Shown here: one piece after another, positions 1-7,743 of the stretch
Layout: each line of letters opens with the position of its first letter
Position numbering within the stretch: the first letter of the stretch is position 1
Source: Pedobacter sp. MC2016-24
Lineage (GTDB): Bacteria > Bacteroidota > Bacteroidia > Sphingobacteriales > Sphingobacteriaceae
DNA length: 59,413 nt
Direction of reading: 5' to 3'
NCBI RefSeq assembly: GCF_015223055.1
Contig: NZ_JADFBX010000023.1
Span: 1-59,413, forward strand
Position numbers and translations under genes: made by a program
Notes under the pieces: generated by a model
Databases searched by the model: none
What the model was told of the DNA's origin: nothing
Seen by the model: the letters and a program-made list of their open reading frames with translations, nothing else

Positions 1-33
1 GCGCTAATGGTTAGGAAACCACAAGCGCTTTTT
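1..33 (+). terminator. Rho-independent terminator of a gene left of the window
   Basis: The first bases form a hairpin: GCGCT (1-5) pairs with AGCGC (24-28), and TGGTT (8-12) pairs with AACCA (17-21) around an AGGA loop. A T-run follows at 29-33. The orientation fits a plus-strand gene ending just outside the window. The same stem could also help end the minus-strand transporter gene that stops at 56. Confidence 0.7.
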
Positions 34-55
34 CTTTAAAATCTGCACCTCACAT

Positions 56-1342
56 TTAGGCCTTTTTACCAACCTTATGTCCTGCAGAAGCGAAATATAC
101 TATGTATAAATAAGCTGGCAACATCGCATATAAAAATGCATGTTGAAAATCGATATGCAATTTATCTTTCATAAATCCATAGACCAACGGCCAGATGGCA
201 CCTCCGGCAATTCCCATAATCATAATGGCAGAACCCGTTTTCGTAAATTTCCCCAAGCCTTTAATACCTAGTGGAAAAATTGCAGGCCACATTAACGAAT
301 TGGCCAGCCCTAATAATGCGACAAACCAAAAAGAAACTACTCCGCTTGTAAATACAGAAAGTGCAGAAAATAAAATACCAACAGAGGTACAAATCCGGAG
401 CGCTGCTTGCTGGCTTATGAACCTGGGGATGGTGATGATCCCAATTAAATATCCCACCAACATGAAACCTAAAGTGAAAGCAGTTGCATTGTCTCTAAAC
501 ACATGGGGAACAGTACCCAATTCCCTGGCATAAGTTCCAATGATATCACCAGCCATTACTTCTACTGCCACACAAAAGAAGATAGCAAGTGCACCTAAAA
601 ATAAATGCGGATAACTAAATATTGTCTTTTTGGGACCTGCAGACAAGTTTTCGGTAACATCTTCCTCTTCCACATTTACTTCTGGAAGTTTCATAAATTT
701 AAGCAGTACCGCAAGTAAGGCCAATACCACCGCAAGCGCGATATACGGTGCATGAAGTTGGTCTAACAACTCATTCAGGATGGTCTGTTTCTCCAGCTCA
801 GAGGCGGCTTGTGCCAATCTTGTTTCTGCAGCATTTGCACCTTTCAAAAGCAGTGAACCAAGTACAATTGGCGCTATAATGCCCGCAGTTTTATTACAAA
901 AGCCTGCAATCGATATCCTTTGTGCTGCACTGTCAATTGGACCAATAATGCTCAGATATGGATTTACTGCGGTTTGCAACAAGGCCATACCCGAACCCTG
1001 CACAAAGATTGCCAGTAAAAACAGTACATAGCTACTTTTTTCAGCAGCAGGAATGAACAATAAAGAGCCTAATCCCAAAATCACCAAACTTAATACTAAG
1101 CCATTGTGAAAACCAATTTTTTTAAGCATCCACGAGCTCGGAATGGCCAGGAAAAAGTAAGCAATGTAAGAAGCGAAAGTAACCAGGTAAGCTTGCAAAT
1201 CTGTTTCAAGATCAAATGCTTTTTTTGCAAACGGGATAAGAGAGCCGTTAGCCCAGGTTACAAAGCCTAAGATAAAGAACAGTGCACAACAAATGATCAT
1301 TGGCAGTAATGCCGTTTTGTTTTGACGTTGGTTTGGATTCAT
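56..1342 (-). CDS. Sugar MFS transporter (FucP/GluP-type proton symporter)
   Basis: This 428-residue inner-membrane protein looks like a major facilitator of the FucP family, which imports monosaccharides (fucose, glucose/galactose or N-acetylglucosamine) with protons. About twelve hydrophobic segments can be seen. Family signatures include GFVTWANGSLIPF near residue 25 and LQTAVNPYLSIIGP followed by AAQRISIAGFCNKTAG near residues 122-155. A charged loop (EVNVEEEDVTEN) separates the two halves near residue 225. The ATG start at 1342 gives a normal full length. The gene stands alone and diverges from the transketolase genes. The exact sugar cannot be read from the sequence, and no sugar-catabolic genes adjoin it. 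Confidence 0.88.
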   Translation of the reverse strand: MNPNQRQNKTALLPMIICCALFFILGFVTWANGSLIPFAKKAFDLETDLQAYLVTFASYIAYFFLAIPSSWMLKKIGFHNGLVLSLVILGLGSLLFIPAAEKSSYVLFLLAIFVQGSGMALLQTAVNPYLSIIGPIDSAAQRISIAGFCNKTAGIIAPIVLGSLLLKGANAAETRLAQAASELEKQTILNELLDQLHAPYIALAVVLALLAVLLKFMKLPEVNVEEEDVTENLSAGPKKTIFSYPHLFLGALAIFFCVAVEVMAGDIIGTYARELGTVPHVFRDNATAFTLGFMLVGYLIGIITIPRFISQQAALRICTSVGILFSALSVFTSGVVSFWFVALLGLANSLMWPAIFPLGIKGLGKFTKTGSAIMIMGIAGGAIWPLVYGFMKDKLHIDFQHAFLYAMLPAYLYIVYFASAGHKVGKKA

Positions 1343-1570
1343 GGTTTGGTTTTAATATGATGAAGCTTACTTCTTTAACTATTTTAAGAACTTAAAACGC
1401 TAAAAATATAAAATTAAAAGGAATTACAAGCTTACTAAAATTGCTACAATTGTCTTTTTCACAGCGCAAACGATTGTTTAAGGCAGTCAGCGCAGAAATA
1501 ACTTCAAAAAACCAGGAGAATTTGGATTATTTACCATAAAAAAACTCCATTAATCTGAAATTGTCATAAC

Positions 1571-1603
1571 TTGTTATGCCCAATATATTTTTAGTTACAT
1601 TTG
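1571..1603 (+). promoter_or_regulatory. Bacteroidota-type promoter for the transketolase genes
   Basis: A TACATTTG (1596-1603) matches the Bacteroidota -7 element TAnnTTTG, and a TTG lies at 1571-1573. The 22-base gap is slightly longer than usual. The ATG of the first transketolase gene is 25 bases further on. Confidence 0.5.
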
Positions 1604-1628
1604 TCATATTAATCAACAACCCCAATTA

Positions 1629-2474
1629 ATGAAACATACAATCAATGAATTAGAAGATATCGCTTCACAAGTAAGAAGGGATATTGTTAGAATGGTACAT
1701 GCCTGCCAATCCGGTCATCCGGGAGGATCATTAGGCTGTGCAGACTTTATGACTGCATTGTATTTTGAAATCATGAACCACGATACTGATTTTAAAATGG
1801 ATGGTAAAGGAGAAGACCTATTTTTCCTTTCTAACGGACACATCTCGCCTGTTTTTTACAGTGTTTTAGCCAGATCCGGTTATTTTGATGTAGCAGAACT
1901 GGCTACATTCAGAAAATTAAATTCGAGATTACAAGGTCACCCGACTACCCACGAAGGGTTGCCTGGAATTCGCATTGCTTCAGGCTCTTTAGGCCAGGGC
2001 ATGTCTGTTGCCATTGGTGCAGCACAAGCTAAAAAACTAAACAAAGATCATTCAATTGTATTTGCCTTACTTGGAGATGGTGAATTGCAGGAAGGCCAAA
2101 ACTGGGAGGCGATTATGTATGCCCCGCATAATAAAGTAGATAACCTGATTGCTTCTATTGATTATAACGGACAACAGATTGATGGTCCGACAGAAAAGAT
2201 TCTTTCACTGGAGAACTTACAAAATAAATTCGAAGCTTTTGGCTGGCACGTGATCAATTCAGATGGAAATGACATGGATGCCATTGTAAAGGCTTTACAC
2301 TACGCAAAATCTTTAACAGGTAAAGGTAAGCCCATTTTGAACTTAATGAGCACCCAAATGGGCTATGGCGTTGACTTCATGGTGGGATCGCACAAATGGC
2401 ATGGTGTTGCTCCCAATGATGAGCAACTTGCAAATGCATTAGGCCAGTTAACCAGTACGTTAAAAGATTATTAA
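1629..2474 (+). CDS. Transketolase, N-terminal (TPP-binding) subunit
   Basis: This 281-residue cytoplasmic protein corresponds to the N-terminal third of transketolase, which moves two-carbon ketol units in the pentose phosphate pathway. The HPGGSLGCADFMTALYF stretch (about residues 30-46), SNGHISPVFYSVL, and GSLGQGMSVAIGAA are classic TPP-domain motifs. GDGELQEGQNWEA (about 149-161) holds the GDG...N thiamine diphosphate/Mg signature. The gene ends 12 bases before the C-terminal subunit gene, so the two are certainly co-transcribed and form one split enzyme. Split transketolases are common in Bacteroidota and archaea. A role in the related transfer for shikimate or ribose supply cannot be excluded. 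Confidence 0.93.
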   Translation: MKHTINELEDIASQVRRDIVRMVHACQSGHPGGSLGCADFMTALYFEIMNHDTDFKMDGKGEDLFFLSNGHISPVFYSVLARSGYFDVAELATFRKLNSRLQGHPTTHEGLPGIRIASGSLGQGMSVAIGAAQAKKLNKDHSIVFALLGDGELQEGQNWEAIMYAPHNKVDNLIASIDYNGQQIDGPTEKILSLENLQNKFEAFGWHVINSDGNDMDAIVKALHYAKSLTGKGKPILNLMSTQMGYGVDFMVGSHKWHGVAPNDEQLANALGQLTSTLKDY

Positions 2475-2486
2475 GAAGAGACTTCA

Positions 2487-3446
2487 ATGAAAAAGTATAC
2501 TTACACTGAAAAAAAAGATACCCGCTCTGGTTTTGGAGCTGGTTTGCTTGAAGCCGGTAAAAAAAATCCGGAAGTAGTTGCACTATGTGCAGATTTAATT
2601 GGCTCTCTAAAAATGGATGCCTTTATTAAGGAATTTCCAGAACGGTTTTTCCAGATTGGAATTGCTGAAGCCAATATGATTGGAATTGCTGCCGGCTTAA
2701 CCATCGGCGGAAAAATCCCGTTCACCGGAACTTTCGCAAACTTTTCTACCGGTCGTGTTTACGATCAGATTCGTCAATCGGTAGCCTACTCAGATAAAAA
2801 TGTAAAAATCTGCGCCTCTCATGCTGGTTTAACCTTGGGTGAAGATGGTGCAACCCACCAGATTCTGGAAGATATTGGTTTGATGAAAATGCTTCCGGGC
2901 ATGACAGTAATCAATACTTGTGACTATAACCAAACTAAAGCGGCTACCATTGCAATTGCAGAACATGAAGGACCAGTTTACCTGCGTTTTGGTCGCCCGG
3001 TTATTCCTGTATTTACAGATCCGGATCAAAAATTTGAAATCGGAAAAGCCTGGATGGTGAATGAAGGTACTGATGTGACCATCATTGCCACCGGACATAT
3101 GGTTTGGAAAGCCATTGAAGCTGGTGAAAAATTGGCAGAATTGGGTATTGATGCTGAAATCATCAACATCCACACCATTAAACCATTGGATGAAGAAGCA
3201 GTGCTGAAGTCGGTAAAGAAAACCGGATGTGTAGTAACTTGTGAGGAACACAATAAATACGGTGGACTGGGCGAAAGCGTAGCCCGTTTATTGTCGACTG
3301 AGTTGCCAACACCACAAGAATTTGTTGCTGTAAATGATAGTTTTGGCGAAAGCGGAACTCCAGATCAACTGATGACTAAATATGGCTTAGATAGCGTGAA
3401 TATTATTGAGGCGGCACAAAAGGTAATGAAAAGAGCCGGTAAATAA
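2487..3446 (+). CDS. Transketolase, C-terminal subunit
   Basis: This 319-residue partner of the preceding gene carries the pyrimidine-binding and C-terminal domains of transketolase. IAEANMIGIAAGL (about residues 58-70) contains the glutamate that activates thiamine diphosphate. FTGTFANFSTGRVYDQIRQ and ASHAGLTLGEDGATHQ follow as in the family, and the C-terminal transketolase fold begins near residue 190. The gene starts 12 bases after the N-subunit gene without a Shine-Dalgarno sequence. It is followed 15 bases later by an ECF sigma gene, so read-through into that trio is possible. Confidence 0.93.
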   Translation: MKKYTYTEKKDTRSGFGAGLLEAGKKNPEVVALCADLIGSLKMDAFIKEFPERFFQIGIAEANMIGIAAGLTIGGKIPFTGTFANFSTGRVYDQIRQSVAYSDKNVKICASHAGLTLGEDGATHQILEDIGLMKMLPGMTVINTCDYNQTKAATIAIAEHEGPVYLRFGRPVIPVFTDPDQKFEIGKAWMVNEGTDVTIIATGHMVWKAIEAGEKLAELGIDAEIINIHTIKPLDEEAVLKSVKKTGCVVTCEEHNKYGGLGESVARLLSTELPTPQEFVAVNDSFGESGTPDQLMTKYGLDSVNIIEAAQKVMKRAGK

Positions 3447-3461
3447 TAACCATATAATTAG

Positions 3462-4022
3462 ATGAAGCAGGTTGAAGATTCTGAAATAATAGCGAAATTC
3501 TCTGAGGAGAAGACTCGAAATGAAGCCTTTAACCTGCTTCTTACAAAATATCAGCAAAAAATATACTGGCACATCAGGCGACTGGTGATTGACCATGATG
3601 ACGCTGATGACCTGGTCCAGGATACTTTTATCAAAGTCTGGAAAAACCTGGAAAAATTTCGCAGTGATTCTCAACTTTACACCTGGATCTATCGCATTGC
3701 GACCAATGAATGCATTACCTTTCTAAATAAAAAGAAACAACGGAACAACACCCCACTTGATGAAGTATCCGAAGAATTGGCAGAAACCCTCATCGCTTCT
3801 ACAGATTTTAACGGAGATAAAGTACAGTTAAAACTTCAGCAGGCCATACTGACACTTCCTGAAAAGCAGCGCCTCATTTTTAATATGAAATACTTTGATG
3901 ATTTAAAATATGAGGATATCGCGGAGATTACGGGAACAAGCGTAGGCGCTTTAAAAGCATCTTTTCATATCGCAGTAAAAAAAATTGAAGTTTTTATGCT
4001 AAATGATGACATTACCTTTTAA
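3462..4022 (+). CDS. ECF-type RNA polymerase sigma factor
   Basis: This 186-residue sigma-70 family protein has region 2 near residues 22-90 (YWHIRRLVIDHDDADDLVQ, then WIYRIATNECITFL) and region 4 near 125-180 (LTLPEKQRLIFNMKYF and YEDIAEITGTSVGALKAS, a helix-turn-helix). It lacks regions 1.1 and 3, which is typical of extracytoplasmic-function sigmas. It lies directly downstream of transketolase and upstream of a membrane-anchored protein and an exported Spy-like protein. The trio looks like a sigma/anti-sigma/envelope-sensor module, probably for envelope stress. The target genes cannot be named. Confidence 0.9.
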   Translation: MKQVEDSEIIAKFSEEKTRNEAFNLLLTKYQQKIYWHIRRLVIDHDDADDLVQDTFIKVWKNLEKFRSDSQLYTWIYRIATNECITFLNKKKQRNNTPLDEVSEELAETLIASTDFNGDKVQLKLQQAILTLPEKQRLIFNMKYFDDLKYEDIAEITGTSVGALKASFHIAVKKIEVFMLNDDITF

Positions 4023-4056
4023 ACCTTTTGCTGTATAATGTATCAATACATTTGTG

Positions 4057-4653
4057 ATGGAGAATAATTTAGAAAATATCCCGAAAAACAATCCCTTTTC
4101 TGTACCGGAAGGATATTTTGATGAATCGAGAAGCAGGATAAATCAGGCAGTCTTTCTTGGCCGCTTAAAGGCACAGGTTCCGTCTGATGGCTTTACTACA
4201 CCGGAAAATTACTTTGCTGAACTTACTGAACAAATTTCAGCAGGCATTGCGCTGGAAAACCTACAGGCGTTAACGGCATCAGAAGGTTATACTGTTCCTG
4301 CAGGTTATTTTGAACAACTTCAAAACAACATCATTGCAAAAACAACTGCTAAACAGAAAACACCTGTTTTGAAAATCTGGCATTCCAGCCTGATGAAATA
4401 TGCTTCTGCCGCCTGCTTCATTATATTAAGCACAACAGGGTTCTATTTTTATCAGCAGCATACACCTGTACTAAAAACTGCTTATAACGACCTGGCTACT
4501 GAGCAGATGCTATATGACATAGATGAAGATGTAATCATTGATCACATCAAAGACAACAACCTACAACAGGCTAAAGCACCAGCTACAGATGTAGCTTTGG
4601 AAAACTACATTCTGAGCAATTATTCTCAAAGTGACATTGCTTCGGATTTATAA
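4057..4653 (+). CDS. Membrane-anchored protein with three P-x2-YF repeats; probable anti-sigma factor
   Basis: I do not recognise a named family. The 198-residue protein (ATG at 4057; a GTG at 4054 is also in frame) has a long cytoplasmic N-terminal part, one transmembrane segment near residues 115-132 (YASAACFIILSTTGFYFY) and a short outer part. The N-terminal part holds three copies of a motif: SVPEGYF, TTPENYF and TVPAGYF. The conserved prolines are exactly 32 residues apart. Its position right after an ECF sigma gene, with a single membrane span, suggests an anti-sigma or accessory factor. No zinc-binding anti-sigma motif is visible. Function is inferred from context only. Confidence 0.7.
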   Translation: MENNLENIPKNNPFSVPEGYFDESRSRINQAVFLGRLKAQVPSDGFTTPENYFAELTEQISAGIALENLQALTASEGYTVPAGYFEQLQNNIIAKTTAKQKTPVLKIWHSSLMKYASAACFIILSTTGFYFYQQHTPVLKTAYNDLATEQMLYDIDEDVIIDHIKDNNLQQAKAPATDVALENYILSNYSQSDIASDL

Positions 4654-4664
4654 AATAACATCGA

Positions 4665-5117
4665 ATGAAACAGTTAATTATTGCCTTTCTATTTACACTT
4701 CCAATTGTGGTTTCAGCTCAAGGGTTTGGAGACCGTAGAAATGAAATCGAAACGTATAAAATTGCTTTTTTAACCCAAAAGCTGGATCTCTCTGCTGAAG
4801 AAGCTAAAATTTTCTGGCCCATTTATAACGATTGGCAACGTGAGCAGGAAGAATTTCGTAAGGAACGTTCTCAAAAGATGATCAGTTTTAGAAAAATCTC
4901 TGAAATTGAGGAATTATCCGACAATCAAATACAGGCACTGATTACCAACGATTTCAATATGAGACAAAGGGAATTGAACCTGGACAGGCGATACTATTCT
5001 AAACTGAGAGAAAACCTGCCGATTAAAATTATCGGTAAATTTTACAGGGCTCAGGAAGCATTTAAAAAAGAATTGCTGTCAAAATATAGAAATGGCGGTC
5101 GGCCACAGCCAAATTAA
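4665..5117 (+). CDS. Exported Spy/CpxP-like helical protein (sensor-of-ECF-sigma type)
   Basis: This 150-residue protein has a signal peptide (cleavage probably after VVSAQ, near residue 19) and an otherwise helical, highly charged body without cysteines. The stretch FLTQKLDLSAEEAKIFWPIYNDW split over residues 33-55 resembles the LTEEQ-type repeats of periplasmic Spy/CpxP-like proteins. Similar Bacteroidota proteins are often labelled 'sensor of ECF-type sigma factor'. It follows the membrane protein by 11 bases, so the three genes form one unit. A role in sensing envelope protein damage and signalling to the sigma/anti-sigma pair is plausible but inferred. Confidence 0.65.
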   Translation: MKQLIIAFLFTLPIVVSAQGFGDRRNEIETYKIAFLTQKLDLSAEEAKIFWPIYNDWQREQEEFRKERSQKMISFRKISEIEELSDNQIQALITNDFNMRQRELNLDRRYYSKLRENLPIKIIGKFYRAQEAFKKELLSKYRNGGRPQPN

Positions 5118-5133
5118 TTCGTAATTTTGGCGC

Positions 5134-6324
5134 ATGCTTACACAACGCCAATTATTTCTTCAACATAACGCCCAAACAACTTTAGAACCACTTTTACTGG
5201 AATTCGTTAAAGCCAGCGGAATGTATCTTTACGATACAGAGGGCAATAAACACATGGACTTAATTGCCGGAATTGGCGTGAGTAATGTTGGTCATTGCCA
5301 TCCTGCCGTGGTTAACGCCGTAAAAGAGCAGGCTGAAAAATACATGCACATTATGGTGTATGGAGAATTTGTTCAAAGTCCGCAGGTAGATTTCGCTAAG
5401 GCACTTGCCGATGTATTGCCTGCAAGTTTAAACTGCACATATTTTGTAAACTCTGGTGCTGAAGCTGTGGAAGGTGCCATGAAACTGGCCAAAAGATATA
5501 CCCATCGTTCAGAAATTATTGCCTGCACCAACTCCTACCATGGCAGCACACAAGGTGCCTTGAGCCTGATGGGCAATGAGGAGTTTAAACAAGCCTATCG
5601 CCCGCTCCTACCCCAGATCAAATTTATCAATTACAATGTCATGGCTGATTTAAGCCAGATTACAACGCATACCGCAGCAGTTTTTATTGAAACCATTCAA
5701 GGAGAAGCGGGAATCAGAATTGCCGACCAGGCTTATTTTGAAGCGCTTAGAAAACGTTGCACTGAAACAGGTACGCTATTGGTACTAGACGAAATACAAT
5801 GTGGTTTTGGCCGTACAGGTAAAATGTTTGGCTTTGAGCATTTCAACATCGTGCCGGATATTTTGTTACTGGCAAAAGGCATTGGCGGTGGCATGCCGAT
5901 TGGTGCTTTTATCAGCTCGAATGAAATCATGATGTCCCTGGCAAGCAATCCGATTTTAGGTCACATCACTACATTTGGCGGACATCCGGTAAGCTGCGCA
6001 GCGGGTTTGGCTACCTTAAGTACCATTGTTAACGAAAATATGGTTGAAGGGGTAACGGAGAAAGGCTCGCTGTTTAAAAAATTACTCAAACATACTGCAA
6101 TCAAAGAGGTTCGGGGTATTGGCCTGATGATAGCCATCGAATTTGGCAGCTTTGAACTGAACAAAAAGATCATTGACGCTTGTATTGCCGATGGCTTGAT
6201 TAGCGACTGGTTTTTACATTGCAGCAATTCCATGCGCGTGGCACCACCACTGATCATCACAGAAGCTGAAATTGAAGAGGCTTGCAGAATTATCCTAAAA
6301 AATATCAATGAGCTGGCCGGCTAG
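5134..6324 (+). CDS. Class III (PLP-dependent) aminotransferase, acetylornithine/aspartate-aminotransferase family
   Basis: This 396-residue pyridoxal-phosphate enzyme has the class III layout: VNSGAEAVEGAMKLAKRYT near residue 105, the LDEIQCGFGRTGKMF block near 215 that contacts PLP, and the LLAKGIGGGMPIGAF block near 245 containing the Schiff-base lysine. Length fits acetylornithine, 4-aminobutyrate or similar omega-aminotransferases. No arginine or lysine biosynthesis genes are adjacent, so the substrate is open. Its stop codon lies in a CTAG shared with the convergent DUF58 gene (4-base overlap). It starts 16 bases after the exported helical protein. Confidence 0.85.
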   Translation: MLTQRQLFLQHNAQTTLEPLLLEFVKASGMYLYDTEGNKHMDLIAGIGVSNVGHCHPAVVNAVKEQAEKYMHIMVYGEFVQSPQVDFAKALADVLPASLNCTYFVNSGAEAVEGAMKLAKRYTHRSEIIACTNSYHGSTQGALSLMGNEEFKQAYRPLLPQIKFINYNVMADLSQITTHTAAVFIETIQGEAGIRIADQAYFEALRKRCTETGTLLVLDEIQCGFGRTGKMFGFEHFNIVPDILLLAKGIGGGMPIGAFISSNEIMMSLASNPILGHITTFGGHPVSCAAGLATLSTIVNENMVEGVTEKGSLFKKLLKHTAIKEVRGIGLMIAIEFGSFELNKKIIDACIADGLISDWFLHCSNSMRVAPPLIITEAEIEEACRIILKNINELAG

Positions 6325-7241
6325 TTGAGCTTTTGCCGCTTGATGAGATAAGCCTGCAATATTGGCGAAAAGCCTGCTGCAATGTCCGCATCAATCATAT
6401 CGATCTTATATTGTGTACATTTTAGCTGGATAGTTCGCCGGTACCCGGCCATTCTGGATAAATAGGCGTCCTTAACTTTAGAGGTATGCGTTTTTAGGGT
6501 AGCTCCTGTTTCCATGTCAACAAACTCATAGGGACGGTTTTCAAAATTAAAATCAACTTCTTTTGCCTTATCTGTCACATTAAATATGATCACCTCGTGC
6601 TTGTTGAATTTCAAGTGCTGCAAGGCAGAAAACAATCCTTCAATATGATCTTCATTTTGAAGTGTATTGAGCATGTCGCTAAAAATAACCACCAGGGATC
6701 TTTTATGAATCAGATCGGCAATCTGGTGAAGCGCTGATTCCAGATTGGTTTGCTGATTCATCTGTTCAGACTGCAGGATTTGTTCCAGATGTGTAAACAG
6801 GTACTTTTGATGTGCAGTAGTCGATTTGGCCGTTGTATTGAGCTGTAAGTGATCGGTAAAAAGACTTAACCCAAAGGCATCTCGCTGTCGTTTTAGCAGG
6901 TAAATTAAGGCCGCAGCAGCCTGTACCGCAAAGTTCAGCTTATTGTAACCCTTTAAGGGGAAATACATGGAAGAAGATACGTCGATGATCAACTGACAGC
7001 GTAAATTGGTTTCTTCTTCGTAGCGTTTGCTAAAAAGCTTATCTGTACGGGCATACAGTTTCCAATCGATGTTCTTCACATTGTCGCCCGGATTATATAG
7101 CCTGTGCTCGGCAAACTCTACAGAGAAGCCATGAAAAGGACTTTTGTGTAAACCGGTAATGAAACCTTCTACAACTTGCCTGGCCAGTAAATCCAGGTTG
7201 CTGTTGAAATGTAAATCTTGTTCATCAATTGGCGAATCCAT
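6321..7241 (-). CDS. DUF58 domain protein (vWA-like)
   Basis: The 306-residue protein belongs to the DUF58 family, usually found with MoxR ATPases and vWA proteins. The signature region GDNVKNIDWKLYARTDKL (about residues 52-69) is followed by RCQLIIDVSSSMYF (about 82-95), which carries the DxSxS metal-binding (MIDAS-like) motif of von Willebrand A folds. No signal peptide or membrane span is seen, so it is probably cytoplasmic. The usual MoxR partner is not next to it in this window. It overlaps the convergent aminotransferase by four bases. Function is unknown beyond a likely role in metal-cofactor or envelope complex assembly. Confidence 0.85.
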   Translation of the reverse strand: MDSPIDEQDLHFNSNLDLLARQVVEGFITGLHKSPFHGFSVEFAEHRLYNPGDNVKNIDWKLYARTDKLFSKRYEEETNLRCQLIIDVSSSMYFPLKGYNKLNFAVQAAAALIYLLKRQRDAFGLSLFTDHLQLNTTAKSTTAHQKYLFTHLEQILQSEQMNQQTNLESALHQIADLIHKRSLVVIFSDMLNTLQNEDHIEGLFSALQHLKFNKHEVIIFNVTDKAKEVDFNFENRPYEFVDMETGATLKTHTSKVKDAYLSRMAGYRRTIQLKCTQYKIDMIDADIAAGFSPILQAYLIKRQKLN

Positions 7242-7253
7242 ATCCTGTAAATA

Positions 7254-7287
7254 TAAAAAAAGCGTTCATAATAATTATGAACGCTTT
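7254..7287 (-). terminator. Rho-independent terminator of trxA
   Basis: A 13-base-pair stem (7259-7271 with 7275-7287, core AAAGCGTTCAT) and a 3-base loop lie just downstream of trxA. On the minus strand the stem runs into a T-run at 7260-7254. It separates trxA from the DUF58 gene. Confidence 0.85.
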
Positions 7288-7310
7288 CCTTTATGGGTAT
7301 GATATATTGC

Positions 7311-7628
7311 TTACAATTGTTTGTCTAATTTTTGAGCCAATACTGACTTAGGTACAGCACCAACTTGTTTGTCTACAACTTCACCGTTTTTGAAATACAA
7401 TAACGCAGGAATGTTGCGGATTCCGAACTGCGTTGAAATCTGAGGATTGTTATCCACATTTACTTTTCCAACAATTGCTTTTCCGTCATACTCTTTCGAG
7501 ATTTCGTCAACTACAGGACCTACCATGCGACATGGACCACACCATTCTGCCCAAAAGTCAACTAAAACGGGTTTATCTGATTTTAATACTAATTCCTCGA
7601 AGTTAGCATCTGTGATTTCTAAAGCCAT
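7311..7628 (-). CDS. trxA: Thioredoxin
   Basis: This 105-residue cytoplasmic thioredoxin reduces protein disulfides using electrons from thioredoxin reductase. The active site WCGPC (C30, C33) sits in FWAEWCGPCRMVGP, and the cis-proline motif RNIPALLYF follows near residue 74. I chose the ATG at 7628 (MALEITD) because it gives the standard family length. An upstream in-frame start would only add nine unusual residues. It has its own promoter (7692-7721) and a strong terminator, so it is probably monocistronic. Confidence 0.96.
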   Translation of the reverse strand: MALEITDANFEELVLKSDKPVLVDFWAEWCGPCRMVGPVVDEISKEYDGKAIVGKVNVDNNPQISTQFGIRNIPALLYFKNGEVVDKQVGAVPKSVLAQKLDKQL

Positions 7629-7691
7629 AATTCTATTTTTTATATTAGTTATCAAGTTTAGTGTGCCAGAGCATCAAACTCTTGCAGACTA

Positions 7692-7721
7692 CAAATATAT
7701 CATCAATTGTAATGCCATCAA
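7692..7721 (-). promoter_or_regulatory. trxA promoter
   Basis: On the minus strand TTG (7721-7719), a 19-base gap and TATATTTG (7699-7692) match the Bacteroidota sigma-70-type consensus exactly. The trxA ATG is 63 bases downstream. Confidence 0.75.
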
Positions 7722-7743
7722 CGTTACCGGTGCCATTATGACA

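Noticed and set aside
4047..4054. TACATTTG as a promoter of the anti-sigma-like gene
   Set aside because: It overlaps the start codon region, so a transcript from it would begin at or after the ATG; no TTG lies at the right distance.
5122..5129. TAATTTTG as a leaderless promoter of the aminotransferase gene
   Set aside because: It matches TAnnTTTG but has no -33 TTG and would start transcription at or after the ATG.
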